NCBI GenBank assembly: GCA_029298735.1
Contig: JANSLP010000509.1
Location: forward strand, 1-16,036
Direction of reading: 5' to 3'
DNA length: 16,036 nt
From: Ophiostoma sp. CBS 140.51
Taxonomy: Eukaryota > Ascomycota > Sordariomycetes > Ophiostomatales > Ophiostomataceae
Made by a program: the position numbers and the translations under genes
Shown here: positions 1 through 8,019 of the stretch, one piece after another
Position numbering within the stretch: position 1 is the first letter of the stretch
Layout: every line of letters begins with the position of its first letter
Notes under the pieces: model-generated
What the model saw: the letters and a program-made list of their open reading frames with translations, nothing else
Told to the model about the DNA's origin: nothing
Database searches by the model: none

Positions 1-225
1 GCGCCGCTTCTACCAAATCAATCTGTTCTGTCTTTTCTGTCATTTTCAGCGATATTCCTTGATTTTTTGTTTCTCTTTTCTGATTTATATTTTATTTTCC
101 TTGCTTCATCAGCTTGCATATTTCCATCCCTTCGCATTTCTCGAAAGAAAGCAGTACGCAAGACCAATCCCCCCAAAACATCCCGAAACATTCCAATTCA
201 ATTCTCTTTGCAGAAGAAAAATCAT

Positions 226-285
226 GTAAGAAAGAACATCGTCATCAAATTACAGAGTGTCATCTAATTCAATTCCTTTCTACAG
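226..285 (+). other. Probable 5'-UTR intron of the binding-protein gene
   Basis: A GTAAGA donor at 226, a CTAAT branch-like site at 264-268, a pyrimidine-rich stretch and a CTACAG acceptor ending at 285 define a 60-base intron that finishes five bases before the ATG at 291. Size and signals match the other introns in this window. It lies outside the coding sequence, so phase cannot test it. Confidence 0.45.
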
Positions 286-290
286 ACACA

Positions 291-1265
291 ATGACCGTCG
301 CCGAGCTCGAGAAGCCCCACGCCAACGGCGACAGCCTGGAGAGATACCACGTCGCAGCAACCGGCCACAGCCTCAACTACCTCCCCCAATACATTGCCCA
401 ACGACACGGCTTCTTCAAAGAGCAGGGCCTCGAGGTTATGGTTTCCGTTCCGTCGCCATGGGATGATGTTCTTGTGGAGCTCGCCGATGGCACCGCTTCG
501 GCGGCTCTAGGTGGTGTCTGGGTCCCTTCCATGTACCGCAAGACGGCCAAGCACTACACGACGTTTGCGCAAATGTCCAACCGGTGCCCTCTGGCTCTCA
601 TCCAGCGGGGCGTTGGCTCGTCAGAAAAGTTCAAGATTACAGACGTCGTCGGCAAAACGGTGCTACTCAAGTCTGGCAACGGCGCCAGTGTCGGCCTCTA
701 CTTCAAGATGCTGCTGCGGGAGAAAGGTGTTGACCCCTCGTCTGTCCACTTTATCCAGGATTTGGCGGGCCCCATGTTGAGCACGCTATTCCAGGGCGGC
801 ATGGGCGACTATTTCTTCATTGACATTATCTCGGCACGCATCATGGCCCGGAAGAACCTGGATGTCAAGGTCGTCTTTGAAACGGCGGCCGGAGGAGGTG
901 ACATTCCCTGGAGTGTATACTACTGCGAGACGGAGAGTATGTCGTCGCCGACGTTTATGGATGCCCAAAGGCGTTTTTGCTTAGCTCTGGAGAAGGGTAT
1001 GCAGTTCGTGGTACAAAACGACGCTGAAACGTACCGTGATGACTTGACGGCGCTCTTCCCCGCAGCTCCTGCTGATATCCTAGTTGACGTGACCAACCTG
1101 TACCGTGCCAACAAGATGTGGACATCTACGGTAGTTGGTCGCCATGGATTTGAGCGCTGGCAGAAGGGTATTACTGCTGGTCGTCTGATCAATGAAGCAT
1201 TCTCATACGAGGAGATTGTGTCAAACGGCATTTCGACCAAGGCTATTAATGGCAACAGTGCATAG
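291..1265 (+). CDS. Leaderless NMT1/THI5-like (SsuA-fold) substrate-binding protein
   Basis: This 324-residue protein has the periplasmic-binding-protein type II fold of the NMT1/THI5/SsuA group. After a short polar N-terminus comes GHSLNYLPQYIAQRHGFF (about 25-42), the typical first helix in which a protein approaches ligand beside a 'GFF..QGL' turn. Next are PSPWDDVLVELADG (54-67), an AALGGVWVPS ligand-pocket loop (71-80) and the LKSGNGASVGLYFKMLL crossover region (126-142). In bacteria such proteins are secreted partners of ABC importers. Here there is no signal peptide or membrane segment, so it is probably cytosolic. The Cys-rich CCCFC motif of yeast Thi5-type HMP-phosphate synthases is absent, so I do not call it a thiamine enzyme. 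The reading frame stays open upstream to 114, but the ATG at 291 sits just after a likely 5'-UTR intron and gives the normal domain start. It converges on the regulator gene with an 85-base gap. Family assignment is fairly sure; ligand unknown. Confidence 0.85.
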   Translation: MTVAELEKPHANGDSLERYHVAATGHSLNYLPQYIAQRHGFFKEQGLEVMVSVPSPWDDVLVELADGTASAALGGVWVPSMYRKTAKHYTTFAQMSNRCPLALIQRGVGSSEKFKITDVVGKTVLLKSGNGASVGLYFKMLLREKGVDPSSVHFIQDLAGPMLSTLFQGGMGDYFFIDIISARIMARKNLDVKVVFETAAGGGDIPWSVYYCETESMSSPTFMDAQRRFCLALEKGMQFVVQNDAETYRDDLTALFPAAPADILVDVTNLYRANKMWTSTVVGRHGFERWQKGITAGRLINEAFSYEEIVSNGISTKAINGNSA

Positions 1266-1326
1266 TGTCGTTAGAGAGACCATTTTTATGTGGAGAATAC
1301 CACTTGTAGTTTAGAGTTTATGGTGC

Positions 1327-1336
1327 AATAAATAAA
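1327..1336 (+). terminator. Overlapping AATAAA poly(A) signals
   Basis: Two overlapping AATAAA hexamers lie 62 bases after the stop codon of the binding-protein gene, in the short convergent spacer before the regulator's stop codon. They are the expected 3'-end signal for the + strand gene. Confidence 0.5.
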
Positions 1337-1350
1337 TCTAGTGCACGAAA

Positions 1351-3655
1351 TCAAAATAAGTCCACCAGGGTCTCGCTGTCAAACAGTTGTGTCATCCAGT
1401 CATCGGCGTCCCAGTACTCCGCCAGCACATCAGTTCCCGTGATCCCATCACCCATGGTAATGCTTTGTGCCATGGCTTCTACATCATTCAGCATGCTCAC
1501 GTGGCCCCGGGCAGCTAGACTTCCGGCTTGAGTCATATCCTGCAGAACATCTTTACCTGAGCTGTACGTAACATCATCGTGGATGTTCAAGTGGAAGCTA
1601 TTGGGGCGCCGTGCACTGATGACTTTGGCCAAACAAATGATGACGAGGCTGCAGAACAGGTGCATGTTTTCCATGAAGCCAAGTCGTGCTGTATTGAGGT
1701 GGTGATTTTGTTAGTATGGCAGCGTTTTTTTTTGGCAATGCAAGTACTTGTATTATGTATAATGCGTACCCAAAAGATTGCACGCCCGTAAGTCAATAAG
1801 CATGTTGAGACTTGATCGAGCGGCGTTGAGACAGATATGATTAAGATTTTGTAGCCTCTTCTCGTCTTCGTGGGCGTGATACTCTTCATTGGAGACGATG
1901 GATGAGATTTGTCGAAGGAGCAGTGGCCGGAGCAGTAATATGACGCACTTCAAGATTGTTAGTTTATTCCTAATATGTATTGAGAAGCGCGGAAAAAATA
2001 TCTACATGATTGTAGCGAAGGTGCAGGTTGGCGAGAGAGCGAAGAAGAGCCTTATTATCGTCGCCCTTTACCATCCCTTCGTTAAACGGAACAGACATAT
2101 GAGCTCGTAGGCTATCTTTCCATGCTAGGAGACGCTGTAACGTAGGTTGGATAAAAGTCTCTGGGCTTTTGTCGGTGTTGTCACTATGATCGTTGTCATT
2201 CACAGCATCAGCCTGGATGATAGTGAGTTGGATACGGGCGGTCAAATAATCAGGATCCGAGAACTCGTCCATGTCGTCTGGGGAGAGTCCATCGTTTGTT
2301 GGATAGCCAAGGTCACCTTGGTCAATCTGGAGCGTAGGAAGAACACCCATTTGTGTACTGGCCATGCGGTCAATGCAGAATGTGGACCACCAAACCCGCT
2401 TTCGGTTTTCAAGTTCCGCAGGTGAACAGTCTCTCGAGGAAGACGTCTGATGCAGCTGAAGCATGTTACACATGCGAGCGCTGACTCCAGAGTACATGTA
2501 TGTCGTCTTTTGTCGGTTCAAGCAGTAGGAGCATAGTGCCTGAGCATTCGGTCAGTTATCTTTCTACACTGACGAGTGCTACATCATATTCCCCTCATTT
2601 TCACTTACCACCATGTTAAGTGTCTCGATGTGTTCGACTGAGACTTCTTCGTATGGTATCTTGAGTAGACCCAGAGCCTGCTCAAAGAACTCAACACCGG
2701 GTATGATGTGTAATGGTGGTGGAGGCACATGACTTCTCCCAGGAGAGCCGGATGTCGATGTTGGGTGAAGGAAGTGTGCCTTGGGATCTTGACCGCTGAT
2801 GGACGAGCCAAGTGCAAAGGCCACAAGAAGTTGACAGAGCCATATGCGATCCTTTGATTCAGCAGAGTCGGGTCTTGTGTAGACGTTGACAAGTCGCTCT
2901 TGGAATCGTCGAAGTCGGAACCAGTGCCAGTCGTGTGCAAGGTAGATGAGAAACTGGTTGACTAGGAAGATGGCGTACGGGTAGGGAGGTAGCTTGAACG
3001 TACATTTTGCGTCTGAAAGTCAGTATCACTATGTCACAATAAAGAAGCCTAGTGAAATGTAAGAGACGTACGAGATGTGTCCGAGTTGAGAGTAAAGTAT
3101 TCGTAAACGGGAGGCTGAGATGACCCATCATCTTGCGGCAACGAACCAAACTCGGTATCGACAGCCTTTGGCTTTTGAATCTCTTTCAGCCTGGATACAA
3201 AGCGTGCTGCGGTTGAGTTCTCGACCAGAGGATTGGTAAACAGTGGACGTAGTGCTGGTGGACTGGTAGATTCTGAACGTTCAGTGCGTTTGCTGACAGT
3301 GGCTGGTGGAGGCACATCGTGGCAAGTATCTCGGCTCGTTGTCGTGGCTGCGGCTGCTTGTAATTGTTTCAAGTAACTCTCAGTGATTGTCACTGTCTTG
3401 TCACGAACTACGTAGACACATGGCTTCTTTGCCGCTGCACAGCTTCGACAAGGGTTCTCTGCATCAGATGTCTGTTAGTCTACGAGATGTAGTAAGGCTG
3501 TACGCAAAAGTGGGGGGGAATTGAAATAAAAGACAAAAATCCAAGCAAACGAAGCTTTGATAGCCACACTTACCTCGCGAGCATTTCACTTTTTGCTTCT
3601 GGCACCGAAGACACGAGTTGCCCCGGTACTCACGTGGGCGCTTTCTTGGCTGCAT
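1351..3655 (-). CDS. Zn2Cys6 fungal-specific transcription factor, six exons
   Basis: Exons on the minus strand: 3655-3574, 3458-3072, 3012-2609, 2539-2006, 1947-1770, 1688-1351, giving 640 residues. Introns are 115, 59, 69, 58 and 81 bases; every junction has GT/AG ends, agrees in phase, and most have a CTRAY branch (TGAC or TAAC). The first two exons join to complete a binuclear zinc cluster C15-X2-C18-X6-C25-X5-C31-X2-C34-X6-C41, followed by a VTITESYLKQL linker that fits a dimerisation coil. The fungal middle homology domain spans roughly 160-470, with HAKCTFKLPPYPYAIFLVNQF near its start, a MYSGVSARMCNMLQLH helix and the RVWWSTFCIDR signature at about 339-349. The protein should be nuclear and bind CGG half-sites as a dimer. 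It is transcribed divergently from the hydrolase gene, so it is the likely local regulator. An in-frame ATG at 3727 would add 24 residues; I prefer 3655 because it puts the cluster near the N-terminus. Confidence 0.9.
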
Positions 3656-4104
3656 GTGGCGTGTGCGTGGATCTGTAGACAGGAGTGTATGTTGGTACTT
3701 CAGGATATGAGCCTTTCGTCCTATCACTAATCAATACAGAACCGTTTTAGAAAAATGCAGGACGAAGTTGTAGAACTGCAAACAAGATCGGTGGCAGTTG
3801 TAAGATGCCGGTTTATCGGTGGTCAAGACCGTAATCGGCGATTTTGCCAAAATGCCTAGCGCCAGTTAAGATAAGGAAGTGGTTGTATGTTGTACTTTGC
3901 CCTGATATCGGTGAAAGTCGTGTCGGTAGTTCCTATTTTAGACTAGCGCAATCATAGTTTACACATCACGACAACATCACCTCGACTTGGTACTGGCGAC
4001 TGGGTCAAGAAATATGCCCTTTATAAATGCCTTAGAGTTGGTAAATATCACTTCTCAGGTGTATGCTTTAACATACAAGCTCAGAATCAATTTTCGCAGC
4101 AAAT
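3656..4104. promoter_or_regulatory. Divergent promoter of regulator and PuuE-like gene
   Basis: This 449-base gap lies between two start codons pointing away from each other. It holds no credible gene. CGGT boxes recur: CGGTGGCA at 3789, CGGT at 3809-3812, CGGTGGTC at 3817, CGGT at 3909 and near 3923, plus CGG at about 3836. A TATAAA hexamer at 4022-4027 lies about 80 bases before the hydrolase ATG and could act as a TATA element. Control of both genes by the adjacent zinc-cluster protein is an inference from the layout. Confidence 0.55.
3817..3831. promoter_or_regulatory. CGG-N9-CCG inverted repeat, candidate Zn2Cys6 site
   Basis: The sequence reads CGGTGGTCAAGACCG, an inverted CGGT/ACCG pair with a 7-base core (CGG half-sites 9 bases apart). 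Inverted CGG triplets with a fixed spacer are the classical target of dimeric zinc-cluster regulators. It sits about 160 bases from the regulator start and 270 from the hydrolase start. Confidence 0.4.
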
Positions 4105-5073
4105 ATGGCAGCCAAACCGACAACGACGACATTCCGCCCCCGCGACTTCACCGGCTACGGGAGCCAACCGCCCAAGTTCTCGTGGCCCGGCGGCAAAAAG
4201 GTGGCCATCAACCTTGCCATCAACTACGAAGAGGGTACCGAGCGTAACCCGCTTATGGGTGACAGTGCACGAGATTCGCGGACGTGGGTGCGTAGTGCCT
4301 TGCCCGACAGCGAGCGCGACCTGATGCAGGAGGGCGAGTACGAGTACGGCACACGTGTGGGCATCTGGCGACTTCTGCGCATCTTCGAGAAATACAACGC
4401 ACCCTTTAGCATTTTTTTGTCATCCGAAGCTCTCCTCGTGAACCCGGAACTAGCAGAGCACATCCGTGCGGGCACGGCCGACTGCGATATCGTCTCGCAT
4501 GGCACTCGCTCCATCAGTCGCATTGGACTCACAGAAAACCAGGAACGGGCCGACATACGCAAGTCTGTCGACCAGACATTGGAGTTGACTGGAAAGCGCA
4601 TTTTGGGTGCCTTTCCTCGTCCGCCAACCACTGAGAACAGCCGGCGTATCATGGCCGAGGAAGGTCTGCTGTACGACTCGGCAACTACCAACGACGACCG
4701 GCCGTACTACGCGAACGTGGCGGGACGACCAATGTTGGTGGTGCCTTATGCTGTGGACACCAACGATGCCAGATTCTGGGGAGGTCAGTCTGGGCCAGGC
4801 TACACCGGATCAACAGACTTTTTCGACTACCTCAAGGATGCCTTTGACGTCTTGTATGCCGAATCTGACGAGAGTGCTACGATGATGTCCATTGGCCTGC
4901 ATGCCCGGATCATGAGACCCGGCCGTGTTGCATCGATCATTCGCTTCCTCGAATATGTGAGTGAGAAGGAGGGAGTTTGGATTGCTAAGAGAAATGACAT
5001 TGCCTTCCACTTCTCGAGGCTGTTTGCACCGGATGACGCATGGAATCTCGATGCTGTGGAGAGCGTAGCATGA
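4105..5073 (+). CDS. PuuE-like polysaccharide-deacetylase-family hydrolase
   Basis: Intronless, 322 residues, the usual length for the PuuE / HpPgdA-like branch of the NodB (carbohydrate esterase 4) fold. Visible motifs in order: FSWPGGKKVAINLAINYEEG (25-44), where NYEEG takes the place of the classical TFDDG; EYGTRVGIWRLLRIFEKY (80-97); the strand-end SHG (131-133); YDS.TNDDRPYY (190-202); VPY..DTND.RF (213-224); and GLHARIMRPGR (264-274), the conserved C-terminal His strand. There is no signal peptide, so the enzyme should be cytosolic. Known relatives hydrolyse allantoin or deacetylate peptidoglycan-like amides, so a C-N hydrolase acting on a small amide or ureide is likely. The usual aromatic residues after SHG (SHGYRW in PuuE) are replaced by Thr and Ser, arguing for a different substrate from allantoin. 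It is divergent from the regulator and convergent with the MFS gene, 95 bases apart. Family sure, substrate open. Confidence 0.85.
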   Translation: MAAKPTTTTFRPRDFTGYGSQPPKFSWPGGKKVAINLAINYEEGTERNPLMGDSARDSRTWVRSALPDSERDLMQEGEYEYGTRVGIWRLLRIFEKYNAPFSIFLSSEALLVNPELAEHIRAGTADCDIVSHGTRSISRIGLTENQERADIRKSVDQTLELTGKRILGAFPRPPTTENSRRIMAEEGLLYDSATTNDDRPYYANVAGRPMLVVPYAVDTNDARFWGGQSGPGYTGSTDFFDYLKDAFDVLYAESDESATMMSIGLHARIMRPGRVASIIRFLEYVSEKEGVWIAKRNDIAFHFSRLFAPDDAWNLDAVESVA

Positions 5074-5168
5074 TGTCTAGTACAGTGTATATAATTCTAG
5101 CATAATTTATGTGTCAAAACGCAACTTTTCGCAACACCGACTACACTTTTAATTTTTCGCCCCCGCAC

Positions 5169-7106
5169 TTAAACGGCCTCTGACCGCACTGTTTCCAGGC
5201 GAGCGGCCAGGTCGTTGTGTGCCATGTGTTGCCTCGCCGCTCTTGTGCGCGGCGTCACATAACCACCAGGAGTGCGTGTCTGCGGCGTTGAGTCTTCTTC
5301 GTCACGGTCTTCGTCCAGGCTGTGAGCCCGGCTCTGAACACGGCTCTGTGCCCGGCTAGCGTGGAGCGAAGCAACATCACGACTGTACTGGTACGAACTG
5401 GTACGGGAGCCAGGGCCAAGACGGGGACGCTTCGGCGCGCTGGTTGCAGTGTCATAGCCGCCAGCGGTGGCGGTCGACCCCTGCCGGCTGCGGGCAGGGC
5501 GTTCATGAGCCTCCTTGGCGAGAGTCTGGGCGAACGACGAGCGCTGGCGCAGCTGAGGACCGTACCAGTAAACAAAGTAGACGCCGATAACAAGAAGGAA
5601 TGAGATGGAGAAGAGGATGAAGGAAGCGTTCATCAGCGGCTTGTTGTTGGCGCCGCGAATGTTGGTGTAGAAAGGAAGGGCACCGTTGGTCAGGGCACCA
5701 GCGAGGAAGTCACGGGCAAAGCCGTTGCCGCCGGTAGCCGAGGCGGAGTACGGACCGTAGGCACAAATCATGTAGTCAATCGTGGCCATGTAGATAGCGT
5801 AGTTGGCGATACCAATGATACCAGAGGCGAACATGCTGCCGATCCAGTGGACAGGCGGGCCGTTACACGTGAGAGAGAAGATAAGCAGGCCAATCGGCAG
5901 GCAGGGCGCAGTAAAGAGCAGCCACCACAGACGACTCTCGTACTGGGCATGCTCATCATTGGGCTGGGCCGCGCGCTGGCTTTTGTTGCGCTGTATGGCT
6001 GGAATGAAGCTGGCGTGGGCAATCAGATAACCAATGCCGATGGGGATGAAAGCGAGACCCAGCTGCCAGGCGTTAAAGTTCCACTGCTCGTATACGAGAG
6101 AGAAGGATTGAATCTGCATGAAGATGAGTGCATCCGAGAAACCAGACAGCAGAGACAGCGACAGAACAATCGGCTCCGTCACAAACATGCGGAAGGGTCG
6201 AAGCCAGGTGTGGACAATCTCGCGACCATCCATGCGCTTCCACACAGGGTTGATCTCGTTGGGGCCGTACAGGTTCTCCTCGGGTGTGCCCGGCTCGGCA
6301 GCCTTACGCTTTTTCTTCGCCACCTTGTCAAGGCACACGGTCGTGCGCGTTTCGGGTACGGTGAAGAGGTGCAGCAGTTGCACGAAGCCGCCGAAGATGA
6401 GCTGGATCCAGATACACCAGCGCCAGTGCAGGTGGTACTGGACAAAGCCACCGACAATGGGACCCAGAATGCTACCGCCGACCGACGACAGCACAATGTA
6501 GGCGACGGCGTACTGCTGGTTGTCGGCATCGAACATGTCGGCGACCATGCCGAGCGTGACACTGCCACCAGCCGATGACAGACCACCCAGACAACGGCCC
6601 ACCAGCAGTGAGGCAAAGTTGGGAGCGAGTGCCACAAGGACACACCATGCGTTAACAAGGAAGAGTGATGACTGCATGATGGGGCGACGTCCAAACTCCT
6701 CAGACCACGGTGCCCACAGCTCGCAGCCAAATGCGTACAGAATAAGGAACAGGGTTGCACCGAGCCGTGCCACCTGTGCCGACACGCCATACTCAGCCGA
6801 GATGCCATCGATGGCGTTGCTGTACAGCGATGTGTTGAAATTCATCGAGGTCTGCACCAAGAAGATCACCGTAAGAACCCACCACTTCTTCCACGACGGC
6901 CAGACGTATGGCAGATCGTTCTCGGCCATGTCGACCGTGAGCTCAATCTTTTCGTCCTCGGGCATGTTGATGTTCTTGTCGCTGCCGTCAACTGGTAGTG
7001 GCCGAGGCAGGGGCCGAGGAGCCCGCTCGGTACGGTTCTCCTCGCTGTCAGATGGTTTTTCAGACATGTTGGGAGTCTGTTCGGAAGGGGTGTTGCTGTC
7101 TCGCAT
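5169..7106 (-). CDS. MFS transporter (DHA1-like) with long basic C-terminal tail
   Basis: Intronless, 645 residues from the ATG at 7106. A polar, Pro-rich N-terminus of about 70 residues precedes the first membrane helix (KKWWVLTVIFLVQTSMNF). The motif A-like loop ELWAPWSEEFGRRPI follows helix 2. The motif C-like GSILGPIVGGF lies in helix 5 and is followed by WRWCIWIQLIFGG and PETR at the end of the first half. A central basic loop (KKKRK) and six more hydrophobic segments complete the twelve-helix plan. These features match fungal drug:H+ / polyamine-type antiporters at the plasma membrane. About 127 residues follow the last helix (YFVYWYG), rich in Ser, Arg, Thr and Asp/Glu, longer than usual for the family. 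Another ATG at 7067 is possible. The frame is open back to 7301 but that extension has no domain logic. As the last member of the cluster it probably moves the substrate or product of the hydrolase. Confidence 0.9.
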   Translation of the reverse strand: MRDSNTPSEQTPNMSEKPSDSEENRTERAPRPLPRPLPVDGSDKNINMPEDEKIELTVDMAENDLPYVWPSWKKWWVLTVIFLVQTSMNFNTSLYSNAIDGISAEYGVSAQVARLGATLFLILYAFGCELWAPWSEEFGRRPIMQSSLFLVNAWCVLVALAPNFASLLVGRCLGGLSSAGGSVTLGMVADMFDADNQQYAVAYIVLSSVGGSILGPIVGGFVQYHLHWRWCIWIQLIFGGFVQLLHLFTVPETRTTVCLDKVAKKKRKAAEPGTPEENLYGPNEINPVWKRMDGREIVHTWLRPFRMFVTEPIVLSLSLLSGFSDALIFMQIQSFSLVYEQWNFNAWQLGLAFIPIGIGYLIAHASFIPAIQRNKSQRAAQPNDEHAQYESRLWWLLFTAPCLPIGLLIFSLTCNGPPVHWIGSMFASGIIGIANYAIYMATIDYMICAYGPYSASATGGNGFARDFLAGALTNGALPFYTNIRGANNKPLMNASFILFSISFLLVIGVYFVYWYGPQLRQRSSFAQTLAKEAHERPARSRQGSTATAGGYDTATSAPKRPRLGPGSRTSSYQYSRDVASLHASRAQSRVQSRAHSLDEDRDEEDSTPQTRTPGGYVTPRTRAARQHMAHNDLAARLETVRSEAV

Positions 7107-7150
7107 TTCGTATATTTTGGGCTGAAGCCAGCTTGTTGAGATGCATAAAA

Positions 7151-7228
7151 AGAAAAGCCGGCACGAAGACCCTTTGATCAGTCGGCAGGTCGATGCTGGT
7201 GGAAATTTGACAAGCCGCCGGCTTTTCT
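7151..7228. repeat. 12-bp perfect inverted repeat in the MFS leader
   Basis: AGAAAAGCCGGC at 7151-7162 is matched by its exact reverse complement at 7217-7228 with a 54-base spacer. It lies 45-122 bases upstream of the MFS start codon, so it could form a hairpin in the 5' UTR or be a paired protein site. Confidence 0.6.
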
Positions 7229-7340
7229 CGTAGTTTGAAAGAAAAATTCTAGAAGAAAAAAAATTAAGGGGACGAAAGGGATTATGAAAGTACAAATACA
7301 TTAAGATTTTTACTGGTATTTTTTTTTGTCGTCAAGAATG

Positions 7341-7348
7341 TGACGTCA
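7341..7348. promoter_or_regulatory. CRE-type palindrome TGACGTCA
   Basis: The perfect octamer TGACGTCA, extended to the 10-bp palindrome GTGACGTCAC, sits about 235 bases upstream of the MFS start. This is the consensus for ATF/CREB-type bZIP factors, which mediate stress responses in fungi. Function here is inferred from sequence and position only. Confidence 0.4.
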
Positions 7349-7808
7349 CGAATCTTAGGGCAAAAAGACTACTACTGTGTACAAAAACCTGCAAATGGTA
7401 GTTGGCGTACCTCCTGAGTGGGCCTGAGTAAGGCTCGAGACATCAAGGCCGGAGCTTTCGCAGCGATAGAAGTGGCGGCTTGTAAGACTCAAAGTGATCA
7501 TCCTAAAGAGTACTACGAACACAGTAGATAATACTAGGCCTAAGAAATTATCCTAACCCTAAATGCGAGAAAGCTGCAAAGTATCCGAGCAAAGAATGGT
7601 CACAAGGCAATCAAAGCGTGGAGACAGAGGGGACTGCTCGTAAAAGGACCGAGAGAATGCGGAAAAGAAACGAGGAAAAGAATCTAGATGGTCGCGGATC
7701 GTCATGAAAAATGGGGGGACCTGAAAGAAGAAGTAAAAAAAATCGGTCAAATCCGTATTTGTGTACTTGTGTACAAAGTGATGTCGGAGTGCACGGCAGG
7801 AATTCGAC

Positions 7809-7855
7809 CTTGGCAGGCACTTGACCTTGGCACGCACGGCATACACATTGCCAAG
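7809..7855. promoter_or_regulatory. Three PacC-like GCCAAG boxes
   Basis: CTTGGC at 7809-7814 and 7826-7831 and GCCAAG at 7850-7855 all match the PacC consensus GCCARG, each embedded in TGCCAAGG or its complement. The first two form a 17-base-spaced direct repeat of GACCTTGGCA. They are about 700 bases upstream of the MFS start, so regulation by ambient pH is possible but unproven. Confidence 0.35.
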
Positions 7856-8019
7856 GCAGCCGCATCGGAAAAAATGTAGCGCTAAATTCTCCGATGCGTT
7901 AAACCGAATGCGGAAAGAGCAAATTTACAACGACAACAAACAATGACGATGCATGTTGGGCGAACCACAGATTTTTCATCCATTCTGCAATGTACATTTA
8001 ATATCCAGCGCAGTCATAT

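Larger units (their letters stand above)
7107..8019. promoter_or_regulatory. Upstream region of the MFS gene; no gene seen
   Basis: This 913-base stretch lies between the MFS start codon and the 3' end of the broken ankyrin-type gene. Short ORFs here overlap on both strands and show no recognisable domain. It contains a 12-bp inverted repeat (7151-7228), a CRE palindrome (7341-7348) and three PacC-like boxes (7809-7855), each listed separately. Confidence 0.5.

Noticed and set aside
291..1265. Thi5/NMT1 HMP-phosphate synthase (thiamine biosynthesis)
   Set aside because: Same fold group, but the CCCFC motif and its surroundings typical of Thi5 are absent, and the gene sits with a hydrolase and transporter rather than thiamine genes.
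4224..4691. 155-codon minus-strand ORF within the hydrolase gene
   Set aside because: Shadow of the PuuE-like coding sequence; Ser/Arg-rich with no recognisable motif.
5847..6578. 243-codon ORF on the + strand inside the MFS gene
   Set aside because: It is antisense to a clear membrane protein and has His/Arg/Glu-rich shadow composition without any domain.
7107..7301. 65-residue N-terminal extension of the MFS protein
   Set aside because: The frame is open, but the segment is AT-rich leader sequence containing the inverted repeat, with no targeting or domain logic; the ATG at 7106 fits better.
7553..7564. Interstitial telomere-like repeat (CCTAACCCTAAA)
   Set aside because: Fewer than two full units; expected by chance.
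7790..7880. tRNA gene on the minus strand (GGTCGAATTCC resembles a B box)
   Set aside because: No acceptable A box or cloverleaf stems could be drawn; the repeats are better explained as GCCAAG boxes.
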